This document shows, piece by piece, positions 26,783 through 35,311 of a stretch of DNA of 35,959 nucleotides. Both the position numbers and the translations under genes were made by a program. Source of the DNA: an uncultured Paracoccaceae bacterium. GTDB taxonomy: Bacteria > Pseudomonadota > Alphaproteobacteria > Rhodobacterales > Rhodobacteraceae. How positions within the stretch are numbered: position 1 is the first letter of the stretch; each line of letters opens with the position of its first letter. The notes beneath the pieces were generated by a model, which worked only from the letters and a program-made list of their open reading frames with translations, did no database searches and was not told where the DNA came from. The DNA lies in the NCBI GenBank assembly GCA_913062865.1, contig CAJXWO010000028.1:1-35959 (forward strand), in the 5' to 3' direction.

Positions 26783-27487
26783 TCAACTGTCCTTGGCGTC
26801 CTGGGGCTGCCACATACCGGGCAGGTCCATGTCGGGCATCTTGGTCGGTGCCTTGATCTGGCCCAGCACCCAGTTCGGTCCGGCCATCAGGCGCGACAGG
26901 ACGGGATTGCTATTGACCTGGGATTTGACCTTTTCAAACTGCATCACGTTCTCGATGCGCCGGTCGAGAAACTCCCACGTCGCCTCGTGGCCCGGGCTGT
27001 CATCGCCCAGCCAGTAAAGCAGGGTCGAGCTGTAGACACCCGAAAGCGTCGCGCGCTTGGTGTACCAATTCACGTCGTCGGACTTGTCGCCCAGAACGGT
27101 CCAGATCAGATCGCAGGTGTTCCAGACGGCCTTGGCCCCGTCGCCCGCATGCTGGGGCAGCGCGAAGAGCGTCGCCGCGCGGCGCACGGCCTCCTTGTCC
27201 TCGATCACTTCCAGCCGGGTGCGCACTGCATACGCGATCCGGTCACGAAACCGCATTTCAGCCAGGTCGGCGGCCAGCACGCGTTTCTTCATCTCCTGAT
27301 CGCAGCGGGCGTGGTAGGCCAGCGCCAGGTCGACCGCGCCGCGGGGGCAGACAGCGCGGGCCAGCGGCTCGGCCACGTCCGCATCGGCTCGGGCGGCACG
27401 GAACGTCGCCTCGGACCAGCCATCAAAGGGCACATGGGCCAGGGCGGCATCAAGCAGTTTGTCGCGGATATCGTCGTGCTGGGGCAT
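26783..27487 (-). CDS. COQ9-family protein (ubiquinone biosynthesis accessory)
   Basis: A 234-residue protein of the COQ9 family, a TetR-fold lipid-binding protein that presents the quinone intermediate to the hydroxylase COQ7 in ubiquinone synthesis. ATG 27487 has AAGGAG upstream and gives MPQHDDIRDKLLDAALAHVP; the frame extends to 27511 but with no ribosome site. FDGWSEATFRAAR and the C-terminal half, with WYTKRATLSGVYSSTLLYWL and WEFLDRRIENVMQFEKVK, are the conserved COQ9 core. It is divergent from rpsU, the usual arrangement in Rhodobacterales as far as I know. No other ubi genes are nearby. Confidence 0.92.
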   Translation of the reverse strand: MPQHDDIRDKLLDAALAHVPFDGWSEATFRAARADADVAEPLARAVCPRGAVDLALAYHARCDQEMKKRVLAADLAEMRFRDRIAYAVRTRLEVIEDKEAVRRAATLFALPQHAGDGAKAVWNTCDLIWTVLGDKSDDVNWYTKRATLSGVYSSTLLYWLGDDSPGHEATWEFLDRRIENVMQFEKVKSQVNSNPVLSRLMAGPNWVLGQIKAPTKMPDMDLPGMWQPQDAKDS

Positions 27488-27515
27488 CGCATGGCTCCTT
27501 CTGGGGATCACATAC

Positions 27516-27544
27516 TGGACAACGTAGTGGACGCTTGCTATACG
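27516..27544 (+). promoter_or_regulatory. Putative sigma-70 promoter of rpsU
   Basis: TGGACA (27516-27521) and TATACG (27539-27544) are 17 bp apart, with a predicted start near 27551 and a leader of about 45 nt. It lies in the divergent region between COQ9 and rpsU. Confidence 0.5.
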
Positions 27545-27596
27545 GCCACCTCCTGCAGAAATTGCAACTCAAACTTAGGAAGGTGGTGACACCACG

Positions 27597-27803
27597 ATGC
27601 AGGTCTCTGTTCGCGACAACAATGTCGACCAGGCGCTCCGTGCTCTGAAGAAGAAGCTTCAGCGCGAAGGCGTGTTTCGGGAAATGAAGCTCAAGCAGCA
27701 TTTCGAGAAACCGTCTGAAAAGAAAGCCCGCGAGAAAGCCGAAGCGATTCGCCGCGCACGCAAGCTGGCGCGCAAGAAGGCTCAGCGCGAAGGGCTGCTG
27801 TAA
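27597..27803 (+). CDS. rpsU: 30S ribosomal protein S21
   Basis: Small-subunit ribosomal protein involved in initiation. It has 68 residues, starting [20 protein letters not shown], with the standard S21 signature and the very basic C-terminus [17 protein letters not shown]. The leader has a purine-rich site (AGGAAGG), although it is about 15 bases from the ATG. A strong terminator follows, so the gene is a single transcription unit. Confidence 0.97.
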   Translation: MQVSVRDNNVDQALRALKKKLQREGVFREMKLKQHFEKPSEKKAREKAEAIRRARKLARKKAQREGLL

Positions 27804-27831
27804 GCGCCTAACGAACGGCTATGCTATTCCG

Positions 27832-27867
27832 CAACCCCCGGTGCCCGCGCACCGGGGGTTGTTCTTT
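27832..27867 (+). terminator. Intrinsic terminator of rpsU
   Basis: CAACCCCCGGTGC (27832-27844) and GCACCGGGGGTTG (27849-27861) form a perfect 13-bp stem with a CCGC loop, followed by TTCTTT. It is very stable. Confidence 0.93.
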
Positions 27868-27881
27868 GTGATGGGCCCCGA

Positions 27882-28802
27882 TCAGTAGATCTTGGGCACA
27901 TAGAGCTCATCGGGCAGCGTGCGCCGCTCGTAATCGGGGTTGAAGACCCGGTCGGGCAGCGTGACCTTTTCCGTCTCGATCTCGTGATAGGGGATCTGCG
28001 ACAGGATATGCTCGATGCAGTTCAGCCGCTCGCGCTTCTTGTCGTTGCCTTCGACGATGTACCAGGGTGCCTCGGGGATGTTCGTGCGCTCGAACATGTC
28101 TTCCTTGGCCTTGGTATACTGCTCCCACCGGACGCGCGATTGCAGGTCCATGGGGCTCAGCTTCCACTGCTTCATCGGGTCGTGGATGCGCATCAGGAAG
28201 CGCAGCTGCTGTTCCTCGTCGGTGATCGAGAACCAGTATTTCAGAACGATGATGCCGGACCGCACGAGCATGCGTTCGAACTCGGGCACGTCGCGAAAAA
28301 AATCCTCGACCTGCTCTTCGGTGGCAAAGCCCATCACCCGCTCGACACCCGCGCGGTTGTACCAGCTGCGGTCGAACAGAACGATTTCGCCGCCCGAAGG
28401 CAGGTGCGGGACGTAGCGCTGGAAATACCACTGGGTCTTTTCCCGTTCGGTCGGAGCGGGCAGGGCCACGACGCGCGCAACGCGGGGATTCAGGCGCTGG
28501 GTGATCCGCTTGATCACGCCGCCCTTGCCTGCGGAATCGCGCCCTTCGCAGATGATCAGCACCTTCGCACCGGTGTGCTGCACCCAGTCCTGTAGCTTGA
28601 TCAATTCCGACTGCAGCCGCAGGAGATTGCGGTAGTAGGTTCGCCGGTCCAGCATGTTGGGATGCTTCCCGCGATAGATCTTGCGGATCTCTTCGCTGAG
28701 CATCGGTTCGCTGAACTCGGTCTCGAACATGTCGTCGAGCGTTTCTTCCAATTCCGCCTCGAGCCAGTCGCGCGGGCTATCGCTATGGGTGTCCTCGGTC
28801 AC
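27882..28802 (-). CDS. ppk2: Polyphosphate kinase 2
   Basis: Transfers phosphate between polyphosphate and nucleoside phosphates in the cytoplasm. I choose GTG 28802 as the start, because AGGAGG lies 4 bp upstream; ATG codons at 28832, 28859, 28874 and 28904 lack a ribosome site. This gives 306 residues, the length of one-domain PPK2 enzymes. Walker A is GRDSAGKGG (87-95), Walker B with the lid is FDRSWYNRAGVERVMGF (from 143), and PTEREKTQWYFQRYVPHLP is the conserved region between them. All PPK2 catalytic residues I can place are intact. Sequence alone does not settle ADP versus GDP preference. It is downstream of the rpsU terminator, convergent. Confidence 0.93.
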   Translation of the reverse strand: MTEDTHSDSPRDWLEAELEETLDDMFETEFSEPMLSEEIRKIYRGKHPNMLDRRTYYRNLLRLQSELIKLQDWVQHTGAKVLIICEGRDSAGKGGVIKRITQRLNPRVARVVALPAPTEREKTQWYFQRYVPHLPSGGEIVLFDRSWYNRAGVERVMGFATEEQVEDFFRDVPEFERMLVRSGIIVLKYWFSITDEEQQLRFLMRIHDPMKQWKLSPMDLQSRVRWEQYTKAKEDMFERTNIPEAPWYIVEGNDKKRERLNCIEHILSQIPYHEIETEKVTLPDRVFNPDYERRTLPDELYVPKIY

Positions 28803-28918
28803 GGGACCTCCTGTTTTCTCGTTTTTCGCCATTTCGTTATAGCCCACCGTGACGCGCATGTTTGACAGTTTCATGTCGCAGGCCCTGCGGGGCTCATTGG
28901 GCACCCGGTGATCGCAGC

Positions 28919-29377
28919 TCAGACCGGCAAGGCGGTGGTGCGGAACACCGTGCGTAACGCGAAGCTGGACTGCATTTGCGCCACGCCCGGCAGGCGCGCC
29001 AGGTGCTGACGGTGGATGCGGGCGAAATCATCCGTGTCCTCGACCACGACCTTGAGGATGTAGTCAGCCGTGCCAGCCATCAGGTGGCATTCCAGCACCT
29101 CGGGGATACGGCGCACGGCCTTTTCGAAGGCGTCCAGCACCTCGTCGGCCTGGGTCTGCAGGGTGATTTCGACGAAGACGGTCGTCGGATGCCCCAGCTT
29201 ACGTGCGTTCAACAGCGCGACATAACCGGTGATATAGCCATCTTTCTCAAGCCGCTGGACCCTGCGATGACAGGCCGAGGCTGAAAGGTTCACCGCCTCT
29301 GAAAGGTCCGCGTTGGATAGACGGCCTTGGCGTTGAAGAACCGAAAGGATGCGACGGTCGGTCGGGTCCAGTGTCAA
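28919..29377 (-). CDS. Lrp/AsnC-family transcriptional regulator (divergent from ald)
   Basis: A feast/famine regulator that probably controls the adjacent alanine dehydrogenase gene in response to an amino acid. The family core starts at LDPTDRRILSVLQRQGRLSNADLSEAVNLSASACHRRVQRLE (about residues 3-44), a winged helix-turn-helix. The C-terminal RAM/AsnC effector domain follows, with LMAGTADYILKVVVEDTDDFARIHR. I choose TTG 29377 (152 residues): GAAGGAA lies upstream, and a perfect TATAAT (29418-29423) places transcription start downstream of the ATG at 29428. If that ATG were used, it would lie inside the operator dyad. The start remains the least certain part; an ATG 29428 start adds 17 residues. 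Confidence 0.88.
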   Translation of the reverse strand: MTLDPTDRRILSVLQRQGRLSNADLSEAVNLSASACHRRVQRLEKDGYITGYVALLNARKLGHPTTVFVEITLQTQADEVLDAFEKAVRRIPEVLECHLMAGTADYILKVVVEDTDDFARIHRQHLARLPGVAQMQSSFALRTVFRTTALPV

Positions 29378-29409
29378 TTGCGAGCGTTCCTTCGAAGAAT
29401 TGCGCACTT

Positions 29410-29427
29410 TGCGTACGATTATACGCA
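29410..29427. promoter_or_regulatory. Dyad operator and -10 between lrp-like gene and ald
   Basis: TGCGTA (29410-29415) and TACGCA (29422-29427) form an inverted repeat with a 6-bp spacer. The minus-strand TATAAT (29418-29423) sits inside it. Further TGCG/CGCA motifs flank it. This looks like the Lrp-family site for autorepression and ald control. Confidence 0.6.
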
Positions 29428-29520
29428 TGCATCGCACTCGCGCGAGGACAAGTTTCAATCCCCTTGCATCCAATCCATGCAAGCCTGCGTGTGCAACAGG
29501 AGGACAAGGAGGAAACCGCC

Positions 29521-30639
29521 ATGCAAATCGGATGCCCGACCGAGATCAAGCCGCAGGAATTCCGGGTGGGCTTGACCCCCAACGCCGCCCAAGAGGCCGT
29601 GGCCCACGGGCACAGCGTCACCGTTCAGGCGGGCGCCGGTGCGGGCGCCGGGTTCGATGACGATGCCTACCGCGCGGCGGGCGCACGGGTCGCGGACACG
29701 GCCGAAGAGATCTTTGCCAGTGCAGACATGATCGTGAAGGTCAAGGAGCCCCAGGCAGCCGAGCGCAAGATGCTGCGCGAGGGCCAGGTGCTCTTCACCT
29801 ACCTGCACCTCGCGCCCGACCCCGATCAGACCCATGACCTTATGGCATCCGGTGCGACCTGCATCGCCTACGAGACAGTGACGGACGAGCGCGGCGGCCT
29901 ACCCCTTTTGGCCCCGATGTCAGAGGTGGCGGGCAAGCTTGCCCCGCAGATGGGCGCCTGGACCCTGCAAAAGGCCAATGGCGGGCGCGGTGTGCTGATG
30001 GGCGGCGTGCCCGGCGTGGGGCCAGCCAAGGTGGCCGTGATCGGCGGCGGTGTCGTGGGCACTCATGCCGCGCGCGTTGCGGCGGGCATGGGGGCAGAGG
30101 TGACGGTGCTTGACCGGTCGCTTCCGCGAATGCGCTACCTCGATGACGTGTTCGGCGGGCTTTTTGCCACCCGCTATGCCAGCGCGGGCAACACCGCTGA
30201 ACTGGTGGCCGAGGCGGACATGGTCATCGGCGCCGTCCTGATCCCCGGTGCCGCGGCACCCAAGCTTGTCACGCGCGACCGGCTGTCGACGATGAAACCC
30301 GGTGCAGCCATTGTCGACGTGGCGATCGACCAGGGCGGCTGTTTCGAGACCTCGAAGCCCACCACCCACGAGGACCCGATCTATGCCGTTGACGGGATCA
30401 TGCATTATTGCGTGGCCAACATGCCCGGCGCAGTCGCGCGCACCTCGACCATCGCGTTGGGGAACGCCACCATGCCCTACATGCTGGCGCTGGCCGACAA
30501 GGGGTGGCGCCAAGCTTGTGCAGACGATCCGCATCTTCTGAACGGCCTGAATGTCCATGCGGGCAAGCTCACCTACTATGCCGTGGGCAAAGCCCTAGGG
30601 ATCGACGTGACCTCGCCGCAGTTGGTACTCAAAAGCTGA
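29521..30639 (+). CDS. ald: Alanine dehydrogenase
   Basis: NAD-dependent oxidative deamination of L-alanine to pyruvate and ammonia, reversible. It has 372 residues, the family standard. MQIGCPTEIKPQEFRVGLTP is the conserved N-terminus. Lys75 (IVKVKEP) and His96 (YLHLAPD) are the catalytic pair. KVAVIGGGVVGTHAARVA is the NAD-binding loop, and MHYCVANMPGAVARTST is also conserved. A strong ribosome site (AAGGAGG) precedes ATG 29521. It is divergent from an Lrp/AsnC gene, the classic arrangement for amino-acid-responsive control. Confidence 0.97.
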   Translation: MQIGCPTEIKPQEFRVGLTPNAAQEAVAHGHSVTVQAGAGAGAGFDDDAYRAAGARVADTAEEIFASADMIVKVKEPQAAERKMLREGQVLFTYLHLAPDPDQTHDLMASGATCIAYETVTDERGGLPLLAPMSEVAGKLAPQMGAWTLQKANGGRGVLMGGVPGVGPAKVAVIGGGVVGTHAARVAAGMGAEVTVLDRSLPRMRYLDDVFGGLFATRYASAGNTAELVAEADMVIGAVLIPGAAAPKLVTRDRLSTMKPGAAIVDVAIDQGGCFETSKPTTHEDPIYAVDGIMHYCVANMPGAVARTSTIALGNATMPYMLALADKGWRQACADDPHLLNGLNVHAGKLTYYAVGKALGIDVTSPQLVLKS

Positions 30640-30757
30640 GAACGTTGCGCCTTCGTGCGCAAGAGAGGGACGGCCTGTGCGCGTCGAACAGGCCGAGCCC
30701 CCTTGCATCTGCGTGCAGGCGACGTAGGTGAGGCGCAATGACGCAAGGAGACGCCAT

Positions 30758-31627
30758 ATGACCGATACCTATACCCCGCCCAAGGTCTGGACCTGGGACA
30801 CGGAGAACGGCGGACAGTTTTCCAGCACCAACCGCCCCATCGCGGGCCCGACCCATGACAAGGCGCTGCCCGAGGGCAAGCATCCGTTCCAGCTTTATTC
30901 CCTGGCCACGCCCAACGGCGTGAAGGCCACGGTGATGTTCGAAGAGCTGCTGGCCGCGGGCCACTCGGGCGCAGAATACGACGCCTGGCTCATCAAGATC
31001 GGCGATGGCGACCAGTTCGGGTCGGGCTTTGTCGACATCAACCCGAATTCCAAGATCCCGGCACTGGTAGACCGGACCGGCCCCGAGTCGCTGCGCGTGT
31101 TCGAAAGCGGGTCGATCCTGGTGCACCTGGCAGAGAAATTCGGCGCCTTCCTCGCGCCAGCGGGTCCGCAGCGGACCGAGACGATGAACTGGCTGTTCTG
31201 GCAGATGGGGTCGGCCCCCTATCTGGGCGGCGGGTTCGGACATTTTTTCGCCTATGCACCCGAGAAGTGGCAGTACCCGATCGACCGCTTCGCGATGGAG
31301 ACCAAGCGCCAGCTGGACGTTCTGAACCGCGAATTGGCCAATCGCGAGTTCATCACCGGAGAGGATTACACAATCGCCGATATCGCGATCTGGCCCTGGT
31401 ACGGTCAACTCGTTCTGGGTCGCCTGTACAATGCGGCCGAGTTTCTGGACGTGGAAAGCTACGAGCATGTCATGCGCTGGGCCAAGGCCATCGACGCCCG
31501 CCCGGCGGTGCAACGCGGCCGCATGGTCAACCGGGTCTTTGGCGAGCCGGAGACGCAGCTTCATGAACGTCACGACGCGTCGGATTTCGAGACCAGAACG
31601 CAGGACAAGCTCGACCCGGCCGAATAA
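30758..31627 (+). CDS. yghU: Glutathione S-transferase family protein (YghU-like disulfide-bond oxidoreductase)
   Basis: A 289-residue cytoplasmic GST-fold protein matching the length of E. coli YghU (288), a disulfide-bond reductase that binds two glutathiones. It starts at ATG 30758, preceded by CAAGGAG. The N-terminal extension (TPPKVWTWDTENGGQFSSTNRPIAGPTHD) is characteristic of the YghU/Ure2p-like branch. A thioredoxin-fold domain (LYSLATPNGVKATVMFEEL, NSKIPALVD, LRVFESGSILVHLAE) is followed by the helical domain (ITGEDYTIADIAIWPW). It follows ald in the same direction with a 118-bp gap that holds only two short hairpins. Confidence 0.93.
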   Translation: MTDTYTPPKVWTWDTENGGQFSSTNRPIAGPTHDKALPEGKHPFQLYSLATPNGVKATVMFEELLAAGHSGAEYDAWLIKIGDGDQFGSGFVDINPNSKIPALVDRTGPESLRVFESGSILVHLAEKFGAFLAPAGPQRTETMNWLFWQMGSAPYLGGGFGHFFAYAPEKWQYPIDRFAMETKRQLDVLNRELANREFITGEDYTIADIAIWPWYGQLVLGRLYNAAEFLDVESYEHVMRWAKAIDARPAVQRGRMVNRVFGEPETQLHERHDASDFETRTQDKLDPAE

Positions 31628-31634
31628 CGCGAAA

Positions 31635-31662
31635 CGGCCCGCCGGGTGAGGCGGGCCGCTTC
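31635..31662 (+). terminator. Terminator-like hairpin after the yghU-like gene
   Basis: CGGCCCGCC (31635-31643) and GGCGGGCCG (31650-31658) form a perfect 9-bp stem with a 6-nt loop, followed by CTTCGTTG, a weak T-rich tail. It lies 7 bp after the stop codon. Confidence 0.6.
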
Positions 31663-31677
31663 GTTGTCTGGCGTGGA

Positions 31678-31699
31678 GGCCCCGGGTCAGGCCCGGGGC
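31678..31699. repeat. Dispersed GC-rich hairpin repeat, copy 2
   Basis: GCCCCGGG (31679-31686) and CCCGGGGC (31692-31699) are perfect arms around TCAGG. It matches the reverse complement of 22695-22716 at 19 of 22 positions. It lies between the convergent yghU-like and mscL genes. Confidence 0.7.
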
Positions 31700-31727
31700 G
31701 CGGGCGGGAAGATGGCGCCTGGACCGC

Positions 31728-32153
31728 CTATCGCTTCAGCGAGTCGCGAATTTCCATGAGGATCTCAAGCTCGGTCGGGCCTGCCGGCTCGGCCGCTGCA
31801 GCCTCTTTTTCCTTTTTCTCGGCAGCTTCCTTGATCCGGTTCACCATTTTGACCAGCAGGAAGACGACAAAGGAAATGATCAGGAAGTTGATGATCGCCA
31901 TGATGAAGTTACCGATGGCAAAGACCGGTGCGCCGGCCTCCTGACAGGCCGCGACTGAGGCGCAATCGCTGTCGGACAGGTGATAGAACCAGCCCGAAAA
32001 GTCGATGCCGCCAGTGAAAAGCGCGATGATCGGGTTGATCAGATCGCCCACCAGCGAGGTGACGATGGCGGTAAACGCTGCACCGATGATGATGCCCACG
32101 GCCATGTCCATGACATTGCCCTTGGCGATGAAGTCCTTGAATTCCTGAATCAT
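31728..32153 (-). CDS. mscL: Large-conductance mechanosensitive channel
   Basis: Homopentameric inner-membrane valve that opens under osmotic downshock. It has 141 residues. The N-terminal amphipathic helix ([13 protein letters not shown]) leads to TM1 ([22 protein letters not shown]), which is the pore-lining helix with the small residues expected there. TM2 is [23 protein letters not shown]. The cytoplasmic [15 protein letters not shown] stretch and the final helix [13 protein letters not shown] are typical. The periplasmic loop (about 49-75) contains two Cys (DCASVAAC), a variable feature in the family. Confidence 0.96.
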   Translation of the reverse strand: MIQEFKDFIAKGNVMDMAVGIIIGAAFTAIVTSLVGDLINPIIALFTGGIDFSGWFYHLSDSDCASVAACQEAGAPVFAIGNFIMAIINFLIISFVVFLLVKMVNRIKEAAEKKEKEAAAAEPAGPTELEILMEIRDSLKR

Positions 32154-32302
32154 GTGGTTGCCCCTCGGTTACCGTTAACTGTCCTGCCCGCAGGCGGTTT
32201 CTTTTGCTCTGCAGATGCACACAGATTGATGAAAACGGGCACGGGAATGTCCAACAGTTTTTCCCACAGAGCGTATCGACCACGACCGTGAGCGCGGCCG
32301 TC

Positions 32303-32773
32303 CTACTCCGCGGCGGCCGAAGCCTTGGCCGGGGGCAGTTCACCGGTCAGGACATAGCGCAGGATATCGACCACATGAGACGGCGTGCGTGCCACGGCAA
32401 GGGCGGCAGCGTCGACCTCTTTCAAGGCGTGGTCATGCTCGGGCTGCTGCAAGATGATCAGGGATTTTCCCAGCGCGGCCGCGTAGCCCGCGTCGAAGGC
32501 CGCGTTCCACTGCTTGTACTTCTCGCCGAACCGCACGACGACAACGTCGGCGTCCTCGATCCCCTTGCGAGTGCGGATCGCGTTGACCATCGCGCCCTTG
32601 TGGTCGTGCCAGTACTTGCTGTCCTCGGCCCCAAGGATCGCGACACCACAATCGTCCGAGGCCGCGTGATCGGTCACGGGGCCGTCAAAGCGGATATCGA
32701 GGCCCTGGGCACCCTCGACGATCTGTTCGCGCCAGTCGGTGTGGATCTCGCCGGAAAGATAAACCTTTAGCAT
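32303..32773 (-). CDS. ytoQ: YtoQ family protein
   Basis: A 156-residue cytoplasmic protein of the YtoQ family. MLKVYLSGEIHTDWREQI is the family N-terminus and resembles the P-loop-like start of nucleoside 2-deoxyribosyltransferase-like folds (inference). Other conserved parts are FDGPVTDHAASDDCG and EDADVVVVRFGEKYKQWNAAFDAGYAAALGK. Function is not established. A strong AAGGAGG site precedes ATG 32773. It follows pheT by 42 bp on the same strand and may be co-transcribed. The region between it and mscL (149 bp) shows nothing I can name. Confidence 0.88.
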   Translation of the reverse strand: MLKVYLSGEIHTDWREQIVEGAQGLDIRFDGPVTDHAASDDCGVAILGAEDSKYWHDHKGAMVNAIRTRKGIEDADVVVVRFGEKYKQWNAAFDAGYAAALGKSLIILQQPEHDHALKEVDAAALAVARTPSHVVDILRYVLTGELPPAKASAAAE

Positions 32774-32815
32774 CGCGTTTCCTCCTTCTGCGTGTCGGGC
32801 ATCATGGCCCTACCG

Positions 32816-35212
32816 TCACCCACGTAGTTCGGCACCGGTCGCTTTCTGAACCTTTTCGATGATCCTGGCGCTGACCGCCTCGATATCGGCGTCCTTGAGC
32901 GTGGTTTCGGTTGGTTGCAGGCGCACGGTGATGGCCAGCGATTTGCGGCCCTCGCCCAGGCTGCCGCCGATGAATTCGTCAAAGACACGCACATCTTCGA
33001 TCAGCGCCTTGTCGGCACCGGCGGCGGCGTTCACGAGGTCCAGCGCGGCCACGTCGGCATCGACGACGAAGGCAAAGTCACGCTCGACCGCCTGCAGATC
33101 GTGGATGGTCAGCGCGGGCCGGGTCGCGCCCGATTTGCGCGGCAGCGGGATCTCGGCGGGCCAGAGGGAAAAGGCCACGGCAGGGCCTTTCACGTCGAGC
33201 GCGCGCAGCACCTTGGGGTGCAATTCGCCGAAAACGCCCAGCACCTTTTTCGGACCAAGGCAGATCTTGCCGTGGCGGCCCGGGTGCCACCAGCCCTCGG
33301 CCCCGCGCAGGATCTGAACCTTGGCGGGTGCACCCATGGCGCCTAGCACCGCCTCGGCATCGGCCTTGGCATCGAACACATCCACGCTGCGGGACGCGCC
33401 ATGCACATCCTTGGGCCCGGTGCGCCCGACCAAAAGGCCCGCAACCTGCAAATGCTGTTCCTCTGGCTCACCGCCATGGAAGGCGGGGCCGACCTCGAAC
33501 AGCGCGAGATCACCCAGCCCGCGCGCCTGGTTGCGGGCCGCGGCCTGCAAGAGACCCGGCAGCAGGTCTGGGCGCATATGGCTCATCTCGGACGAGATCG
33601 GGTTTTCAAGCCGCGTCGCGTCGGTGCCGCCATCGAAGAGCTGCGCCGCAGCCTGGTCGATGAAGGAATAGGTGACGCATTCGTTGTACCCGAGCGCGGC
33701 CACGGTCCGCCGCGCGATCTGTTCGCGCTTCTGCATGGGGCTCAGGACAGGGGCCGGCACACCGACCGATGCCCGGGGCATCGGACGGCCCTGAAGCTTG
33801 GTCAGCGAGGCCACGCGCGCGACCTCTTCGACCAGGTCGGCCTCACCGGTCACGTCCGGCCGCCAGCTGGGCACACGGGCCATGTCGCCATCAAGCGTGA
33901 AGCCCAGCGCCGTCAGCGTTTCGCGCTGCGCGTCTTCGGGGATGTCCATACCGACAAGGCTTTGCACCCGGGCCGGGTCAAGCCGATAGGCGCGCGACAC
34001 ATCGGGCACCTCGCCCGCGACGACCACATTCGACGGCTCCCCGCCGCAAAGGTCGAGGATCATCTGCGTGGCCAGCTCGACGGCTTTCATGTTGAAGCCC
34101 GGGTCGATGCCGCGTTCGTTGCGGTAGCGGGCGTCCGAGTTGATCTTGAGCGCGCGGCCCGTCTGGGCGATCTGGATATGGTCCCAGACCGCGGCTTCCA
34201 GAAAGACATTGGTGGTCTCTTCGGTGCAACCGGTGGCCAGCCCGCCCATGATGCCCGCGATGCTTTCGATCCCCTCGTCGTCCGAGATCACGACCTGGCC
34301 CGCGGAAAAGGCGTATTCCTTTTCATCAAGACCGATCAGCGTCTCGCCACCCTTGGCGCGGTGGACGCGCAGGTTGCCTTTGACCTTGTCGGCGTCGAAG
34401 ACATGCAGGGGACGGTTGCGGTCGAAGGTGAAGAAATTCGTCACATCCACCAGCGCCGAGATCGGGCGCAAGCCGATGGCGCGCAGACGCTTTTGCAGCC
34501 ACTCGGGGCTGGGGCCATTCTTGACCCCGCGGATCAGGCGACCGGCGAAGACATGGCAGCCGTCGCGCGTGTCTTCTTCGATGGTGATGTCGATGGGGCT
34601 GTCGAACTGGCCGGGGACCGTGACCGTTTCGGTCGGTTTCAGCGTGCCCAGACCCCGCGCGGCCAGGTCGCGGGCGATGCCGCGCACGCCCAGAGCATCG
34701 GGACGGTTGGGGGTGATCGCGATCTCGATCACCGGGTCGACCTTGTCGGGGTCATTGGCCGCCAGCCAATCGACGAAGCGCTCACCCACAGCGCCCGAGG
34801 GCAGCTCGATGATGCCATCGTGTTCGTCGCTTAGCTCCAGCTCGCGCTCGGAGGCCATCATGCCATGGCTTTCCACGCCGCGGATCTTGCCGATCGACAG
34901 CGTCACGTCGATGCCCGGCACATAGTCGCCGGGTTTCGCCAGCACCACCGTGATGCCCGCCCGGGCATTGGGGGCACCGCAGACGATCTGCTTCTCGCCC
35001 TCGTCCGTGTCCACCATGCAGACGCGCAGGCGGTCGGCATCGGGGTGCTGTTCGGCGCTTTTCACCTTGGCAAGGGTAAAGGCCGCAAGCCGCGAGGCGG
35101 GATCTTCGACGCCTTCGACCTCGAGCCCCAGATCGGTCAACGCCTCGGTGATCTCATCGACCGTGGCAGTGGTGTCGAGATGGTCCTTGAGCCAGGAGAG
35201 GGTGAATTTCAT
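32816..35212 (-). CDS. pheT: Phenylalanine-tRNA ligase beta subunit
   Basis: Beta chain of the heterotetrameric enzyme that charges tRNA-Phe. It has 798 residues. In order: the N-terminal module MKFTLSWLKDHLDT; the tRNA-binding OB-fold (about 40-150, LAKVKSAEQHPDADRLRVCMV, IVCGAPNARAGITVVLA); the B3/B4 domain with editing residues; the B5 domain (FTLDGDMARVPSWRPDVTGEADLVEEVAR); the catalytic-like core; and the C-terminal FDX-ACB anticodon-binding domain (ERDFAFVVDADVAALDLVNAA through FDEFIGGSLGEGRKSLAITVRLQP). Length and order are standard for bacterial PheT. pheS is not the next gene upstream here, so it lies elsewhere in the genome. Confidence 0.97.
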   Translation of the reverse strand: MKFTLSWLKDHLDTTATVDEITEALTDLGLEVEGVEDPASRLAAFTLAKVKSAEQHPDADRLRVCMVDTDEGEKQIVCGAPNARAGITVVLAKPGDYVPGIDVTLSIGKIRGVESHGMMASERELELSDEHDGIIELPSGAVGERFVDWLAANDPDKVDPVIEIAITPNRPDALGVRGIARDLAARGLGTLKPTETVTVPGQFDSPIDITIEEDTRDGCHVFAGRLIRGVKNGPSPEWLQKRLRAIGLRPISALVDVTNFFTFDRNRPLHVFDADKVKGNLRVHRAKGGETLIGLDEKEYAFSAGQVVISDDEGIESIAGIMGGLATGCTEETTNVFLEAAVWDHIQIAQTGRALKINSDARYRNERGIDPGFNMKAVELATQMILDLCGGEPSNVVVAGEVPDVSRAYRLDPARVQSLVGMDIPEDAQRETLTALGFTLDGDMARVPSWRPDVTGEADLVEEVARVASLTKLQGRPMPRASVGVPAPVLSPMQKREQIARRTVAALGYNECVTYSFIDQAAAQLFDGGTDATRLENPISSEMSHMRPDLLPGLLQAAARNQARGLGDLALFEVGPAFHGGEPEEQHLQVAGLLVGRTGPKDVHGASRSVDVFDAKADAEAVLGAMGAPAKVQILRGAEGWWHPGRHGKICLGPKKVLGVFGELHPKVLRALDVKGPAVAFSLWPAEIPLPRKSGATRPALTIHDLQAVERDFAFVVDADVAALDLVNAAAGADKALIEDVRVFDEFIGGSLGEGRKSLAITVRLQPTETTLKDADIEAVSARIIEKVQKATGAELRG

Positions 35213-35253
35213 CTGTCGCGTCCCATGGGCAGAGGTGGTTGCGGCGCGGGGCC

Positions 35254-35284
35254 GGTCGGGGATCGTCTAGACCAATCCCCGACC
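35254..35284. terminator. Hairpin between the nitrilase-family gene and pheT
   Basis: GGTCGGGGAT (35254-35263) and ATCCCCGACC (35275-35284) form a perfect 10-bp stem with an 11-nt loop containing GTCTAGAC, itself a palindrome. No T-tract follows, so it may be a Rho-linked stabiliser rather than an intrinsic terminator. Confidence 0.5.
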
Positions 35285-35311
35285 AAGCGAAAGCCCCGCG
35301 CCAGAGCGAGT

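Noticed and set aside
30641-30757. Attenuator or riboswitch between ald and the yghU-like gene
   Set aside because: Two short stems (30645-30662 and 30671-30695) lack a T-tract and any known aptamer core.
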